Source of the DNA: Acetothermia bacterium UBA3571
Lineage (GTDB): Bacteria > Bipolaricaulota > Bipolaricaulia > Bipolaricaulales > Bipolaricaulaceae
Reading direction: 5' to 3'
Assembly: GCA_002375995.1 (NCBI GenBank)
Contig: DFNI01000037.1
Location: 28,294-92,293, forward strand
Length of the DNA stretch: 64,000 bases
The notes under the pieces were generated by a model. That model was given only the letters and a program-made list of their open reading frames with translations. It was not told the DNA's origin and did not search any database. The position numbers were made by a program, and so were the translations under genes. This document shows positions 18,034 through 24,753 of this stretch, piece after piece. Each line of letters starts with the position of its first letter. The first letter of the stretch is position 1.

Positions 18034-18210
18034 ATGTGTGCCATCGTGGTGAAGCGGGGGGATGAGACGTTAGCGGAAGAAGTGGTGGAATTCCGGTACG
18101 AGAACGGCGTATTGCGGCTCAAGCGCCTCTTCGCCGAGGAAATCGTATTGGAGGGGGTGGTGCGGTTCGAGTGGCGCGAGCGCGACGACACCCTCCGCAT
18201 TTTGGAATAG
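18034..18210 (+). CDS. cooT: CooT-like small nickel-binding protein
   Basis: A 58-residue ORF 62 bases after cooS. It begins Met-Cys-Ala, and the rest alternates short beta-like segments (EEVVEFRYENGVLRLKRLF, then EEIVLEGVVRFEW), matching the CooT family, whose members bind nickel through the second-residue cysteine and are encoded near CODH. The ATG follows AAAGGGGGCAAAG. Its place between cooS and a strong terminator makes it the last gene of the acs operon. It is short enough to be missed by automatic length cut-offs. Assignment rests on the MC start, size, pattern and context. Confidence 0.8.
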   Translation: MCAIVVKRGDETLAEEVVEFRYENGVLRLKRLFAEEIVLEGVVRFEWRERDDTLRILE

Positions 18211-18221
18211 GGACAAAAAAT

Positions 18222-18250
18222 AACCCCGGGGCTTTCGGCCCCGGGGTTTT
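18222..18250. terminator. Strong intrinsic terminator, probably bidirectional
   Basis: An 11-bp perfect stem (AACCCCGGGGC / GCCCCGGGGTT, loop TTTCG) followed by TT on the plus strand; on the minus strand it continues into TTATTTTTTG. It closes the acs operon (+) and the four-gene cassette (-), whose last stop is at 18253. Confidence 0.9.
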
Positions 18251-18252
18251 CC

Positions 18253-18462
18253 CTAGGGAGAGCTCTCCCTCACCACGGTCTCCACGATCCCGTGGAAGAC
18301 CCCCTTCCAGTACTCGTAGATCTGCACGAGCCACTGCCCTATCTCCTGGGCGGTGAAGGAGGTGGGGAACCTGGCCTCGCGGGCCAGGGTGGGGATCAGG
18401 GCGGCGATCAGCTGGAGGATCAGGATGATGATGGTTATGATCTTACGCCAGTTGATACGCAC
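18253..18462 (-). CDS. Small single-span membrane protein, unknown (cassette gene 4)
   Basis: A 69-residue product starting with GTG at 18462, eight bases after a perfect AAAGGAGGTGA ribosome site. Residues 8-27 (IITIIILILQLIAALIPTL) form one membrane helix, followed by an amphipathic tail (QEIGQWLVQIYEYWKGVFHG). A longer open frame upstream of the GTG is only a shadow of the neighbouring gene. Single-span peptides of this size include holin-like proteins, but no family could be assigned. It is the last gene of a four-gene cassette before the shared terminator. Confidence 0.6.
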   Translation of the reverse strand: MRINWRKIITIIILILQLIAALIPTLAREARFPTSFTAQEIGQWLVQIYEYWKGVFHGIVETVVRESSP

Positions 18463-18467
18463 ATCGA

Positions 18468-18779
18468 TCACCTCCTTTCGGGGGGAGACGGTGGGAGGGG
18501 CCACCGCCTCCCCCTTCGCCCTAGGCCCTGACCGGCAGCCTGCTGCGCCGATTCGACCAGCACGATGCGGGTATTGCCATTGCGCAGGTAGCGCCTGTAG
18601 CAGCGCTCGCAGACGCACCAGCCGCGCTGTATCAGGGAGTGCATGGCGGCGGGGTTCTCGTCGAAGCGTATTATGGGCGGGTTCTGCCCGTGATGGGTGG
18701 CGCAGCAGCGGCACCACCCCCGGCGCAGGGCCTCCCGGACCTCCCGCCTGGTCATCGGCCGGATGTACAGGGTCCGCAT
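18468..18779 (-). CDS. Cysteine-rich small protein, possible zinc ribbon (cassette gene 3)
   Basis: A 103-residue protein with ATG at 18779 after AAAGGAGGTGAGAAGA. It has two cysteine knuckles, GWCRCCATHHG (about residues 25-35) and GWCVCERCYRRYL (about 56-68), suggesting a zinc-binding fold; the C-terminal 30 residues are Gly/Arg/Pro-rich and look disordered. Family unknown. It lies between the VWA gene and the small membrane protein on the same strand with the same kind of ribosome site. Confidence 0.6.
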   Translation of the reverse strand: MRTLYIRPMTRREVREALRRGWCRCCATHHGQNPPIIRFDENPAAMHSLIQRGWCVCERCYRRYLRNGNTRIVLVESAQQAAGQGLGRRGRRWPLPPSPPERR

Positions 18780-18803
18780 TCTTCTCACCTCCTTTCTAGC
18801 TTT

Positions 18804-19376
18804 CTAGATGTTCCTCAAGGCCCAGACCAGCCCCGCCAGGTTCCGGCAGCGCTGGTACTTGCCCCCACGGGTCAGCTCGGCGAGGCGCCGCAGGAGGTTC
18901 TCGTCGAACTCGGTGAGCCCGCCCCCGAACCCCACGGTGTGGATGGTTATCCTCTCGGTGGCGGCGAACATGGCTATGGGGATCAGGAGCTCGGGGTCCC
19001 CCTCATTGGCACAGCCGTCCGAGAGGAGCACGATGTCCTTGCGGCACTGCCTGTACCTGCCCTTGAGCATCTCCACGGCCTTGGAGAGCGCCTCGGTCAT
19101 GTTGGTGCGGTCCCGATCCACCTTGAGTCCCTCATCCAACCTCCTCCAGATCTGCGGATCCGCGGGGAAGGTGGGCTCGAAGAGGACCTCGGCATGGTTC
19201 CCGAAGGCGATGGCCCCGACCAGGTCGTGGGGGAAGAAGCGGACCTTGTACGCTATCAGGATCCGCAGCGCCTCCTTCACCACCTCTATCTTGGGGGCCT
19301 TCCTCCCGTCCAGGCCCATGATCTCCTCCTTCATGGACCCGGAGCGGTCCACCAGGAGCACGGTGACGCTACGCAC
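18804..19376 (-). CDS. von Willebrand factor type A domain protein (cassette gene 2)
   Basis: A 190-residue protein that is essentially one VWA domain. The MIDAS metal site is complete: DRSGS (residues 10-14), the threonine in RTNMTEAL near residue 92, and the aspartate in IVLLSDGC near residue 120. No signal peptide or membrane helix is present, so it is cytoplasmic. The GTG start at 19376 follows AAGGAGGTGATCTAAC. Stand-alone VWA proteins of this kind often partner with AAA ATPases or scaffold complexes, but no ATPase is next to it; its partners may be the two Cys-rich proteins of the cassette. Confidence 0.85.
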   Translation of the reverse strand: MRSVTVLLVDRSGSMKEEIMGLDGRKAPKIEVVKEALRILIAYKVRFFPHDLVGAIAFGNHAEVLFEPTFPADPQIWRRLDEGLKVDRDRTNMTEALSKAVEMLKGRYRQCRKDIVLLSDGCANEGDPELLIPIAMFAATERITIHTVGFGGGLTEFDENLLRRLAELTRGGKYQRCRNLAGLVWALRNI

Positions 19377-19391
19377 GTTAGATCACCTCCT

Positions 19392-19604
19392 TCAGGTACC
19401 GAACTTGAGGACCACCCGGCCCCGCTCCCGGGCGAAGCCGGCCCGCCACTTGCACGCGGGGCAGGCGTATATGGCCCAGCCGCGGCCCTGGTTATCCCAG
19501 GCGATGAACTTCATGGGCACGGGGAAGATGGAGCAGTGGTGGAAGACCTCCAGGCGCCGCAGGTCCCTGCCCCGCCCGTTCCAGGTGACGTTGCCCCTAC
19601 GCAT
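19392..19604 (-). CDS. Small protein with a CPAC knuckle (cassette gene 1)
   Basis: A 70-residue protein starting at ATG 19604 behind AAAAGGAGGTGAAACGT. It contains HHCSIFPVP and YACPACKWRAGF, so possibly one zinc site, in a beta-rich context (MKFIAWDNQGRGWAIYA). The frame is open further upstream, but that part covers the structured leader. It heads the four-gene minus-strand cassette. Family unknown. Confidence 0.6.
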   Translation of the reverse strand: MRRGNVTWNGRGRDLRRLEVFHHCSIFPVPMKFIAWDNQGRGWAIYACPACKWRAGFARERGRVVLKFGT

Positions 19605-19852
19605 ACGTTTCACCTCCTTTTCTCCCAGGCGGTGACCTGGGGTTATCACCCAATGGGGTTGGAAACCCCGCCCCCCCTCGGGGGGCACGTCAGCACTATG
19701 CACGTGTCACAGACCCACCAAGGCGTGCCGGGGGAAGTCCATTTCCGCCGGTCGCGCTATCCGGGCGGGTGCGAGTTGTACTCAGGTTCTTCGCGGCTCC
19801 CTTCTTGGGGGTTTCGACTTCTATGGCGTATTTGTTTCCCGGCTTTACAGCC
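19605..19852 (-). promoter_or_regulatory. Long GC-rich structured 5' leader of the VWA cassette
   Basis: From the predicted start near 19852 to the first ATG there are about 250 untranslated bases. They hold a hairpin of GCCCCCC/GGGGGGC type at about 19669-19686 and a CCCAGG/CCTGGG hairpin at about 19624-19641 just before the ribosome site. It could be an attenuator or a structured RNA; it matches no riboswitch I know. Confidence 0.4.
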
Positions 19853-19858
19853 AGCCAA

Positions 19859-19887
19859 AATATACACCGAAAGATCCCTTAAGTCAA
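19859..19887 (-). promoter_or_regulatory. Sigma-70 promoter of the VWA cassette
   Basis: On the minus strand TTGACT (19887-19882), exactly 17 bases, TATATT (19864-19859). This is among the best promoter matches in the window. Confidence 0.65.
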
Positions 19888-20150
19888 GTCACGGCAAAAA
19901 CAAAGAATGGAAACGGGTTTCTTAAATTTTCGGTGAGTTCATTCCGTCTGCATCGCAAGTTCCGCTGTTGCCCATCTATTTGTTGTGTTGTGATCACAAA
20001 ATTCGCGGTTACCCGCAACGGGCAAACGGAGGGGATGTGGGCGGAGGATCGCGCTCGAAGGATATCCCCAAATCATTCCGGACTTTTGCCGCATCGAGCG
20101 GGTTCGAACGAGTTGCACCTCATCGGTATTAAGTTTCCCCGTCTCGCCCC

Positions 20151-20242
20151 TCGTGATGGGCACCGACCCAGCTGTGATGAGAGGTGTGCTATGCAAATTG
20201 AACTCAGAGGTGTACAATGGAAGGGGTTTTTATGAGCCGGCA
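20151..20242 (+). promoter_or_regulatory. CRISPR leader of the left array, decayed
   Basis: The 91 bases before the first repeat align with the leaders of the two other arrays: TGCAAA occurs at the same offset (20192-20197) and a TTTCC-like stretch lies upstream. Where the others have TATAAA this leader reads TCGTGA, so its promoter appears to be dead. Confidence 0.55.
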
Positions 20243-20347
20243 GTGCGAAAGGCCGTTAATCCTCATCGGGGATTGAAACTTTACGAACATACGATGAAGC
20301 TTTGCATAGTGCTTTTGAGTGCGAAAGGCCGTTAATCCTCATCGGGG
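20243..20347 (+). CRISPR. CRISPR array 1 (two repeats, one spacer)
   Basis: A 37-base repeat at 20243-20279 begins GTGCGAAAGGCCG and ends GGGGATTGAAAC. After a 39-base spacer (20280-20318), a second copy matches for 29 bases (20319-20347) and then diverges, as terminal repeats often do. The core is nearly identical to array 2 at 31.3 kb, which lies in the opposite orientation on the far side of the cas operon. Confidence 0.85.
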
Positions 20348-20428
20348 CATTAGGCTATTGAGCCGGTGCGAAAGTCGTCGATGCCGTTCAGGGCCCAAAA
20401 GCCCTGCGGGTCTAACGAGGAGGTGCCG

Positions 20429-20824
20429 ATGGGCACGGATCCTGTGGAACAGGTGCTGGAACGGATACGGGAGCACTTATCCTTCGTAGGATATAGCCTC
20501 TCCCAAAAGGAAAAAGCCCTGTATGCGGTACATCCGAAACGTCCGAACCTGATTAATATAAGTTCCGGGAAGGTCTCCTTTTTCACTCCTTCTACACCGG
20601 CGAACCCTGGGATCTAATCGCCGAGGAAAAGCGGTTACAGATCGTAAACCGCGCCAATGAGAACGCTGTGGCTCTCGCCCGTTTTTTACATGGATAAGGA
20701 CGGGGATTTCGCCGCGGAAGCCTGGTGGTCGCTCTATTACGATCGTACGGCCTTCGGGGTGTTTCTGGACCTATATTCCGATGATGTGGGTTCAGCCATC
20801 GCTGAGGTTCTCGCGGAAAGTTGA
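20429..20824 (+). pseudogene. YbjN-like domain protein with two compensating frameshifts
   Basis: A good ribosome site (GAGGAGGTGCCG) precedes ATG 20429. The frame reads MGTDPVEQVLERIREHLSFV and on to GKVSF, then continues one base off at a T5 run (20579-20583) as HSFYTGEPWDLIAEEKRL through NENAVALARF, and shifts back at a T6 run (20682-20687) to YMDKDGDFAAEAWWSLYYD, ending TGA at 20822-20824. The joined product of about 131 residues resembles YbjN/type III secretion chaperone-like proteins. Both shifts lie in T homopolymers and cancel out, so sequencing error is as likely as real decay. Confidence 0.6.
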
Positions 20825-20836
20825 ATCCCTTCGGTC

Positions 20837-20864
20837 TTGCTGGCTCATTTTGGCCGGGTATAAT
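20837..20864 (+). promoter_or_regulatory. Orphan promoter pointing into the insertion sequence
   Basis: TTGCTG (20837-20842), 16-base spacer, TATAAT (20859-20864). Its transcript would run about 110 bases into the IS. If the IS and one target copy are removed, the frame after GTG 20904 reads on without break to a TGA beyond the IS, so a small gene may have been interrupted. Confidence 0.45.
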
Positions 20865-20981
20865 GGTTGGGTGCCGTGCACCGGAAGGCTCGGTCCCTCA
20901 TTCGGTGGCGTATTTGTTTCCCGGCAAACGCCCTCCGAACGAGCCGGGCTGGAAGGTGCGCGGCGCTTTTTATCACCCCTT

Positions 20982-22163
20982 GCTGAGCTTTAGACATGAG
21001 TTGAGACAGGGGGAGGGATTAGGCTTTGGAAGGAGGAGAGGACCCGGGCCAGGATTTCTCGGACCTCTTCCCGACTCAGCTTCACCTTGAGGTTCAACAG
21101 CACGAAGAGTCCAGAATAAAGGCACCGCCTCTTTGAGCTCCCAAACACCCTGTCCCGCACCTCCTCCCCAAGGAGCAAAGCTATGACATACGCCATCAAT
21201 ACCAACGCCACCACCCCTTCCATGTACTCCCGCGCCTTGTTCATCAGCCGCTCAAGGCCCAAAAGACCCTTGAGGTCCCGAAAGCTCTCCTCGATCTTCA
21301 TCCTCTGCCGGTAGATGGACAGGGCCTTTTCAGGGTCCAAACTGGTGATGACCCACAACGGCTCGGGCATCCCCTTTTCCCATACCCCGCCCACGTTCAC
21401 CTCCACCTCCCCCTTGTAAAGGAGGCCCCATGAAAAAGCTTGCTTTCCAGGAGCGAGGGATAATGTCACTTCTTTTCCATCCCTTCGGGTAAAACGGGGA
21501 TGGAGCCCTACATTGAGCCGCACCACGAAGTCGATCCCCGCCTCCTTGAGTTGCCGCAACAGCCAGGCGTAGCTGAACTCCCGGTCCAGGACCAGGGGCC
21601 TTCTGCCCAAAAGCTCCTTCACTTCGAGGAACGCCTTGAGGTGCTCCAGGTTCCGGGAGCTTTCCCCTTCGGCGATGGTCCGGGAAGAGAAAGAGAGAAA
21701 GTGGAAGGGGACGGCCCTTCCCCGGTAGGGCACGGAAAGGACGAGGAGCTGAAAGCCCCTGGTCTTCCCGTCCTTGAGTACCCCCACATAGGGAGTCCTT
21801 TTGGCTTGGGGCCTTGGGATCTCGGTGGGATCGGCGAGGACGAAGGGGGCATCCTCCCGGAACAGCCGCATGAGGGGTTCTTTTGAGGGGTTCTTTGAGG
21901 GGAACGCGGGCCAGGAACCGGTAGATCATCTTGTGGTTGGCGAAGAAGCCCTTTGGGAGGGCGCGGGCGATCTCGGTGGGCCGTGGTGAGCGGGCCCGCA
22001 TGATCCCCCAGATGATCAGGGCCGCTTTCTTGGCCCACTCTTGGCGGTCGAACAGGAACCGGGTAAACTTCATCAGGGTTTTGAAGTTTGTTAGTTTCAT
22101 TTCGATCACCCCCTGTAGCAAGTTGGCTGCAGGGGGTGTCTCATTTCACGTCACAAGCTCAGC
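20982..22163 (-). mobile_element. IS4-family-like insertion sequence, about 1182 bp
   Basis: The ends are 27-base imperfect inverted repeats (20982-21008 and 22137-22163, beginning GCTGAGCTT on the outside and ending TGAGACA inside; 22 of 27 match). The 4-base sequence CCTT flanks both sides (20978-20981, 22164-22167) and is probably the target-site duplication. It holds one transposase gene on the minus strand, broken into two frames. The element landed 8 bases upstream of the -35 box of the type III cas operon. Confidence 0.85.
20990..22100 (-). pseudogene. IS4-type DDE transposase, frameshifted
   Basis: The N-terminal part (from ATG 22100, MKLTNFKTLMKFTRFL) and the C-terminal part (to 20990) are in different frames. 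Near 21872-21902 a 12-13-base unit (GAGGGGTTCTTTT on the plus strand) is tandemly repeated. Removing one 13-base copy restores a single frame of about 370 residues. Catalytic residues are present: D in VLADPTE, D in LVLDREFSYAWLL and E in YRQRMKIEESFRDLK, which fits the Y-R-E-K signature of IS4 transposases. The shift is +1, so it is not a typical -1 programmed frameshift; the copy is probably inactive. Confidence 0.85.
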
Positions 22164-22171
22164 CCTTGGAT

Positions 22172-22201
22172 TTGACCTTCCCCAACTCGCCAAGGTATAT
22201 T
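22172..22201 (+). promoter_or_regulatory. Promoter of the type III CRISPR operon
   Basis: TTGACC (22172-22177), 18-base spacer, TATATT (22196-22201), starting nine bases right of the IS end. It leaves a leader of about 100 bases before cmr1. Confidence 0.55.
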
Positions 22202-22307
22202 TGAACGCCAGTGGCTTACATAGAGGTCAGGTCGGATCACCGGATGGGTCGCTTAAATCAGGGGTTTTGTAGCGGTACCGACAGGCAAGTGAAGGGGAGT
22301 GGGATCG

Positions 22308-23531
22308 GTGGGGAGTGTCCTGGAAGTGAAGATCAGAACGTTGACCCCCCTTTGGACCGGCGGTGTGGCCCGCACGATGGACCGTATTCACGAAACCGGG
22401 ATCATCGGCAGCCTGCGTTGGTGGTATGAGGCCATCGTGCGGGGGCTGGGGGGAACAGCCTGTGATCCCAGTGAGCACAGCTGCCCGGATAGTAGCGGGA
22501 GATTGTGCGATGGTTGTGTTGTGTTCGGGACCACGGGCTTGAAGAGGGCGTTTCAACTTGTTGAGTGGAAGTTTCAGCTTGAGTGGAAAGCGTGGGTCAA
22601 TCCAGAGATCGATGCGCGTTTAGATGTAAAGGTAGGCTCTCATCCTAAGCATCGTGGCTGGTTTCTGGGGCGGGGGTTCTTAGGGGAGATAGGTGCTTCC
22701 CTGACGTTACTGCGCTGGCCGCAGAACTGGCACCCTGAGCAGCTCATCCACATACTGCATTTGATCCTTGGCTTCATCGCAAACTGGGGAGGGTTGGGCC
22801 CAAAGACTCAGCAAGGTTATGGGGTTGTCGAAGTTGAATTGAAGGATGAGCAAGGGCATCCCCGGGAGCTAAACCTTCAAACGGCTATCGAAGGGATACG
22901 CCGTCTACAGGAACGCATCGATTGGAGGGGTTACACCCGGAAAGAGAGGGAAAAGCTGCGCAACTGGCCAAGTCTGGAAAATTTTTTCTTCTCTAAAGCC
23001 CGCTTTTCCCTATCCGATCCCAAAGGTTGGATCAAAGATCAGGCCTACAAGGTTTCCCCAGAGAGAGAACTGAGTTGGTATCTAAAGACCACGCGCCCAC
23101 CGGCTGGGGTCCTCCCCCTTGCCCCTATCGTGCGGTACCACCTGCGGCGGCTCATAAGAGAGAGCAAACAAAACGAGCACTCTGTGTTTTCTCGTGACGA
23201 ACGGCATCGCTTGATGGGGGAACAAGGTAGGAAATCCTTAATCCATGTTTCCCACGCGTACTCTATCAGCGAGGGGAAATGGGAACTTCGAATTTGGGGC
23301 TGGCTGCCGGATTCGCTTCCGGAGGAAAAGAGGGTCGCAGTGGTTAACCACCTGTGCAGTTGGCTAGGGATCCAGCAAGAAGGGGATTGGCACACTCCGA
23401 CAAGCGGCCAGTTATGGACAAAGATCGGTTTAAGCCCGGAGGAAATTTGCTGGTTTCGACGGCGGATAGATGAGAATGCCGAGGATTTTCTTCGTCGATT
23501 GCTCGGCAACCGTGGGGAGGGAGGCTCATGA
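22308..23531 (+). CDS. cmr1: Type III CRISPR RAMP protein Cmr1 (Cas7 group)
   Basis: A backbone/cap subunit of a Cmr-type effector that binds crRNA and target RNA. The family start is clear: KIRTLTPLWTGGVARTMD followed by ETGIIGSLRWWYEAIVRG, the standard Cmr1 opening. The C-terminal half is charged and variable. I prefer GTG at 22308, about eight bases after GGGGAG, over the in-frame GTG at 22299, which overlaps that site. About 407 residues. It overlaps the next gene by four bases and is the first gene of the cmr operon. Confidence 0.9.
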   Translation: MGSVLEVKIRTLTPLWTGGVARTMDRIHETGIIGSLRWWYEAIVRGLGGTACDPSEHSCPDSSGRLCDGCVVFGTTGLKRAFQLVEWKFQLEWKAWVNPEIDARLDVKVGSHPKHRGWFLGRGFLGEIGASLTLLRWPQNWHPEQLIHILHLILGFIANWGGLGPKTQQGYGVVEVELKDEQGHPRELNLQTAIEGIRRLQERIDWRGYTRKEREKLRNWPSLENFFFSKARFSLSDPKGWIKDQAYKVSPERELSWYLKTTRPPAGVLPLAPIVRYHLRRLIRESKQNEHSVFSRDERHRLMGEQGRKSLIHVSHAYSISEGKWELRIWGWLPDSLPEEKRVAVVNHLCSWLGIQQEGDWHTPTSGQLWTKIGLSPEEICWFRRRIDENAEDFLRRLLGNRGEGGS

Positions 23532-24748
23532 GACGGGAATTCTGGACTGAATTCGATCTACATCGCATGGAAGATAAGAAAAGTATTATCGATTATTTCG
23601 TCGGTCGCACGCACAGCCCTCCCTCCCAAAAGTTAAAACAGATCCAAGACCCTATAGCTCGCTATCAACTACTCGCTCAACTCGCTGCAATTGATGAAGA
23701 GATCTCTTTTCTCGATGCGAAGGGGAAGGAGCGCAGCGTCGCCGCTAAGGATTATGCGCGCACAGGCGCACTGCAATACAACGAGCCCAGTGGCTTGTTG
23801 TATTGGTATCATGCTTTTGCCTCCAACAAGCAAATAGACCCCCGTAAAGCCGAAGGTCCCTTCCAAGGATTTCTCTCCGATCAACTACGATGGATGCAAG
23901 CTGTTCTCGGGCCAACGGTCTCCTTGCCCACGGCAGCTCCATCAACTCCAGATCTTTCCGTCTTCCCTACGGGAGCTTGGGCACTTGGCTTTACTTTCGT
24001 CCTACAAAAGCCTTGCATTAGCAAGGACGACCGTGAATTCTACATCTTGGACAACCCCGTGAGGAAGGAGTGGGTCTTCCAGGTGCCCTATATCGCCCCC
24101 AGCCAGTGGAAGGGGGCTCTTCGGGCGGCGATGGTTCAGGAACTCAAATGGTGGTGGAAAGGTCTTTCGAATGATGAGAAAGCTGCTCGTATCGAGGAGT
24201 TCGCCGAGCGCCGCTTCCGTATGACCCTGCTCTTCGGCGATGAGAAGGGGGAAGAACCCGGTACTCTGAAGGGCTTGGCGAGGTATCTGGACAAACTCGG
24301 GGGTGAGAAGGCCGCTAACCTCTATCGTGAAAAGGTTAAGAAATTTTTCGGAATGGAAGCTGAACCCAGCCTACCCCGCCATCGAGGTTGGCTTCACTTC
24401 TATCCCACCTACTTCGACCGGATCGGTTTGGAGGTCATCAACCCACATTCTCGAGAGACGGGGGCCGGGAAGCAGCCTATCTACTTTGAGTGTGTCCCCG
24501 TTGGCACAAAGGGGAACTTCACGCTGCTCTATGTCCCCCTGGGCGACGTTTCCGAGGACGACATGCGAGCTGACTTCCGGGCAGTAACCCAGGGCCTGAA
24601 GGCGATGTTTACGGTGTACGGGTTCGGGGCCAAAACAAGCAGCGGCTTCGGCCGGGCAAAAGTCCATTGGAGGAAAGAAGAAGGAGCCGAGGTCCAACCG
24701 GAGGAGGATCTGTGGGAAGAGTGGGAGAAGATTTGGCAGGATGGGTGA
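23528..24748 (+). CDS. cmr6: Type III CRISPR RAMP protein, Cmr6-like (Cas7 group)
   Basis: A 406-residue RAMP. Diagnostic parts are VPYIAPSQWKGALRAAMVQE near residue 190 (the usual substrate-site and K-G-A-L-R motif), LEVINPHSRETG followed by PIYFECVPVGTKGNF near residue 310 (a Cmr6-type signature), and the glycine-rich end FTVYGFGAKTSSGFGRAKV. It is longer than typical Cmr6 because of an N-terminal region of about 170 residues that I cannot assign. It lies between cmr1 and cas10 with a four-base overlap at its start. Confidence 0.8.
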   Translation: MRREFWTEFDLHRMEDKKSIIDYFVGRTHSPPSQKLKQIQDPIARYQLLAQLAAIDEEISFLDAKGKERSVAAKDYARTGALQYNEPSGLLYWYHAFASNKQIDPRKAEGPFQGFLSDQLRWMQAVLGPTVSLPTAAPSTPDLSVFPTGAWALGFTFVLQKPCISKDDREFYILDNPVRKEWVFQVPYIAPSQWKGALRAAMVQELKWWWKGLSNDEKAARIEEFAERRFRMTLLFGDEKGEEPGTLKGLARYLDKLGGEKAANLYREKVKKFFGMEAEPSLPRHRGWLHFYPTYFDRIGLEVINPHSRETGAGKQPIYFECVPVGTKGNFTLLYVPLGDVSEDDMRADFRAVTQGLKAMFTVYGFGAKTSSGFGRAKVHWRKEEGAEVQPEEDLWEEWEKIWQDG

Positions 24749-24753
24749 GTTAA

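Noticed and set aside
21872..21902. Programmed -1 frameshift in the IS transposase
   Set aside because: The change needed is +1 and is explained by a tandem duplication; no typical slippery heptamer or following stem was found at the junction.
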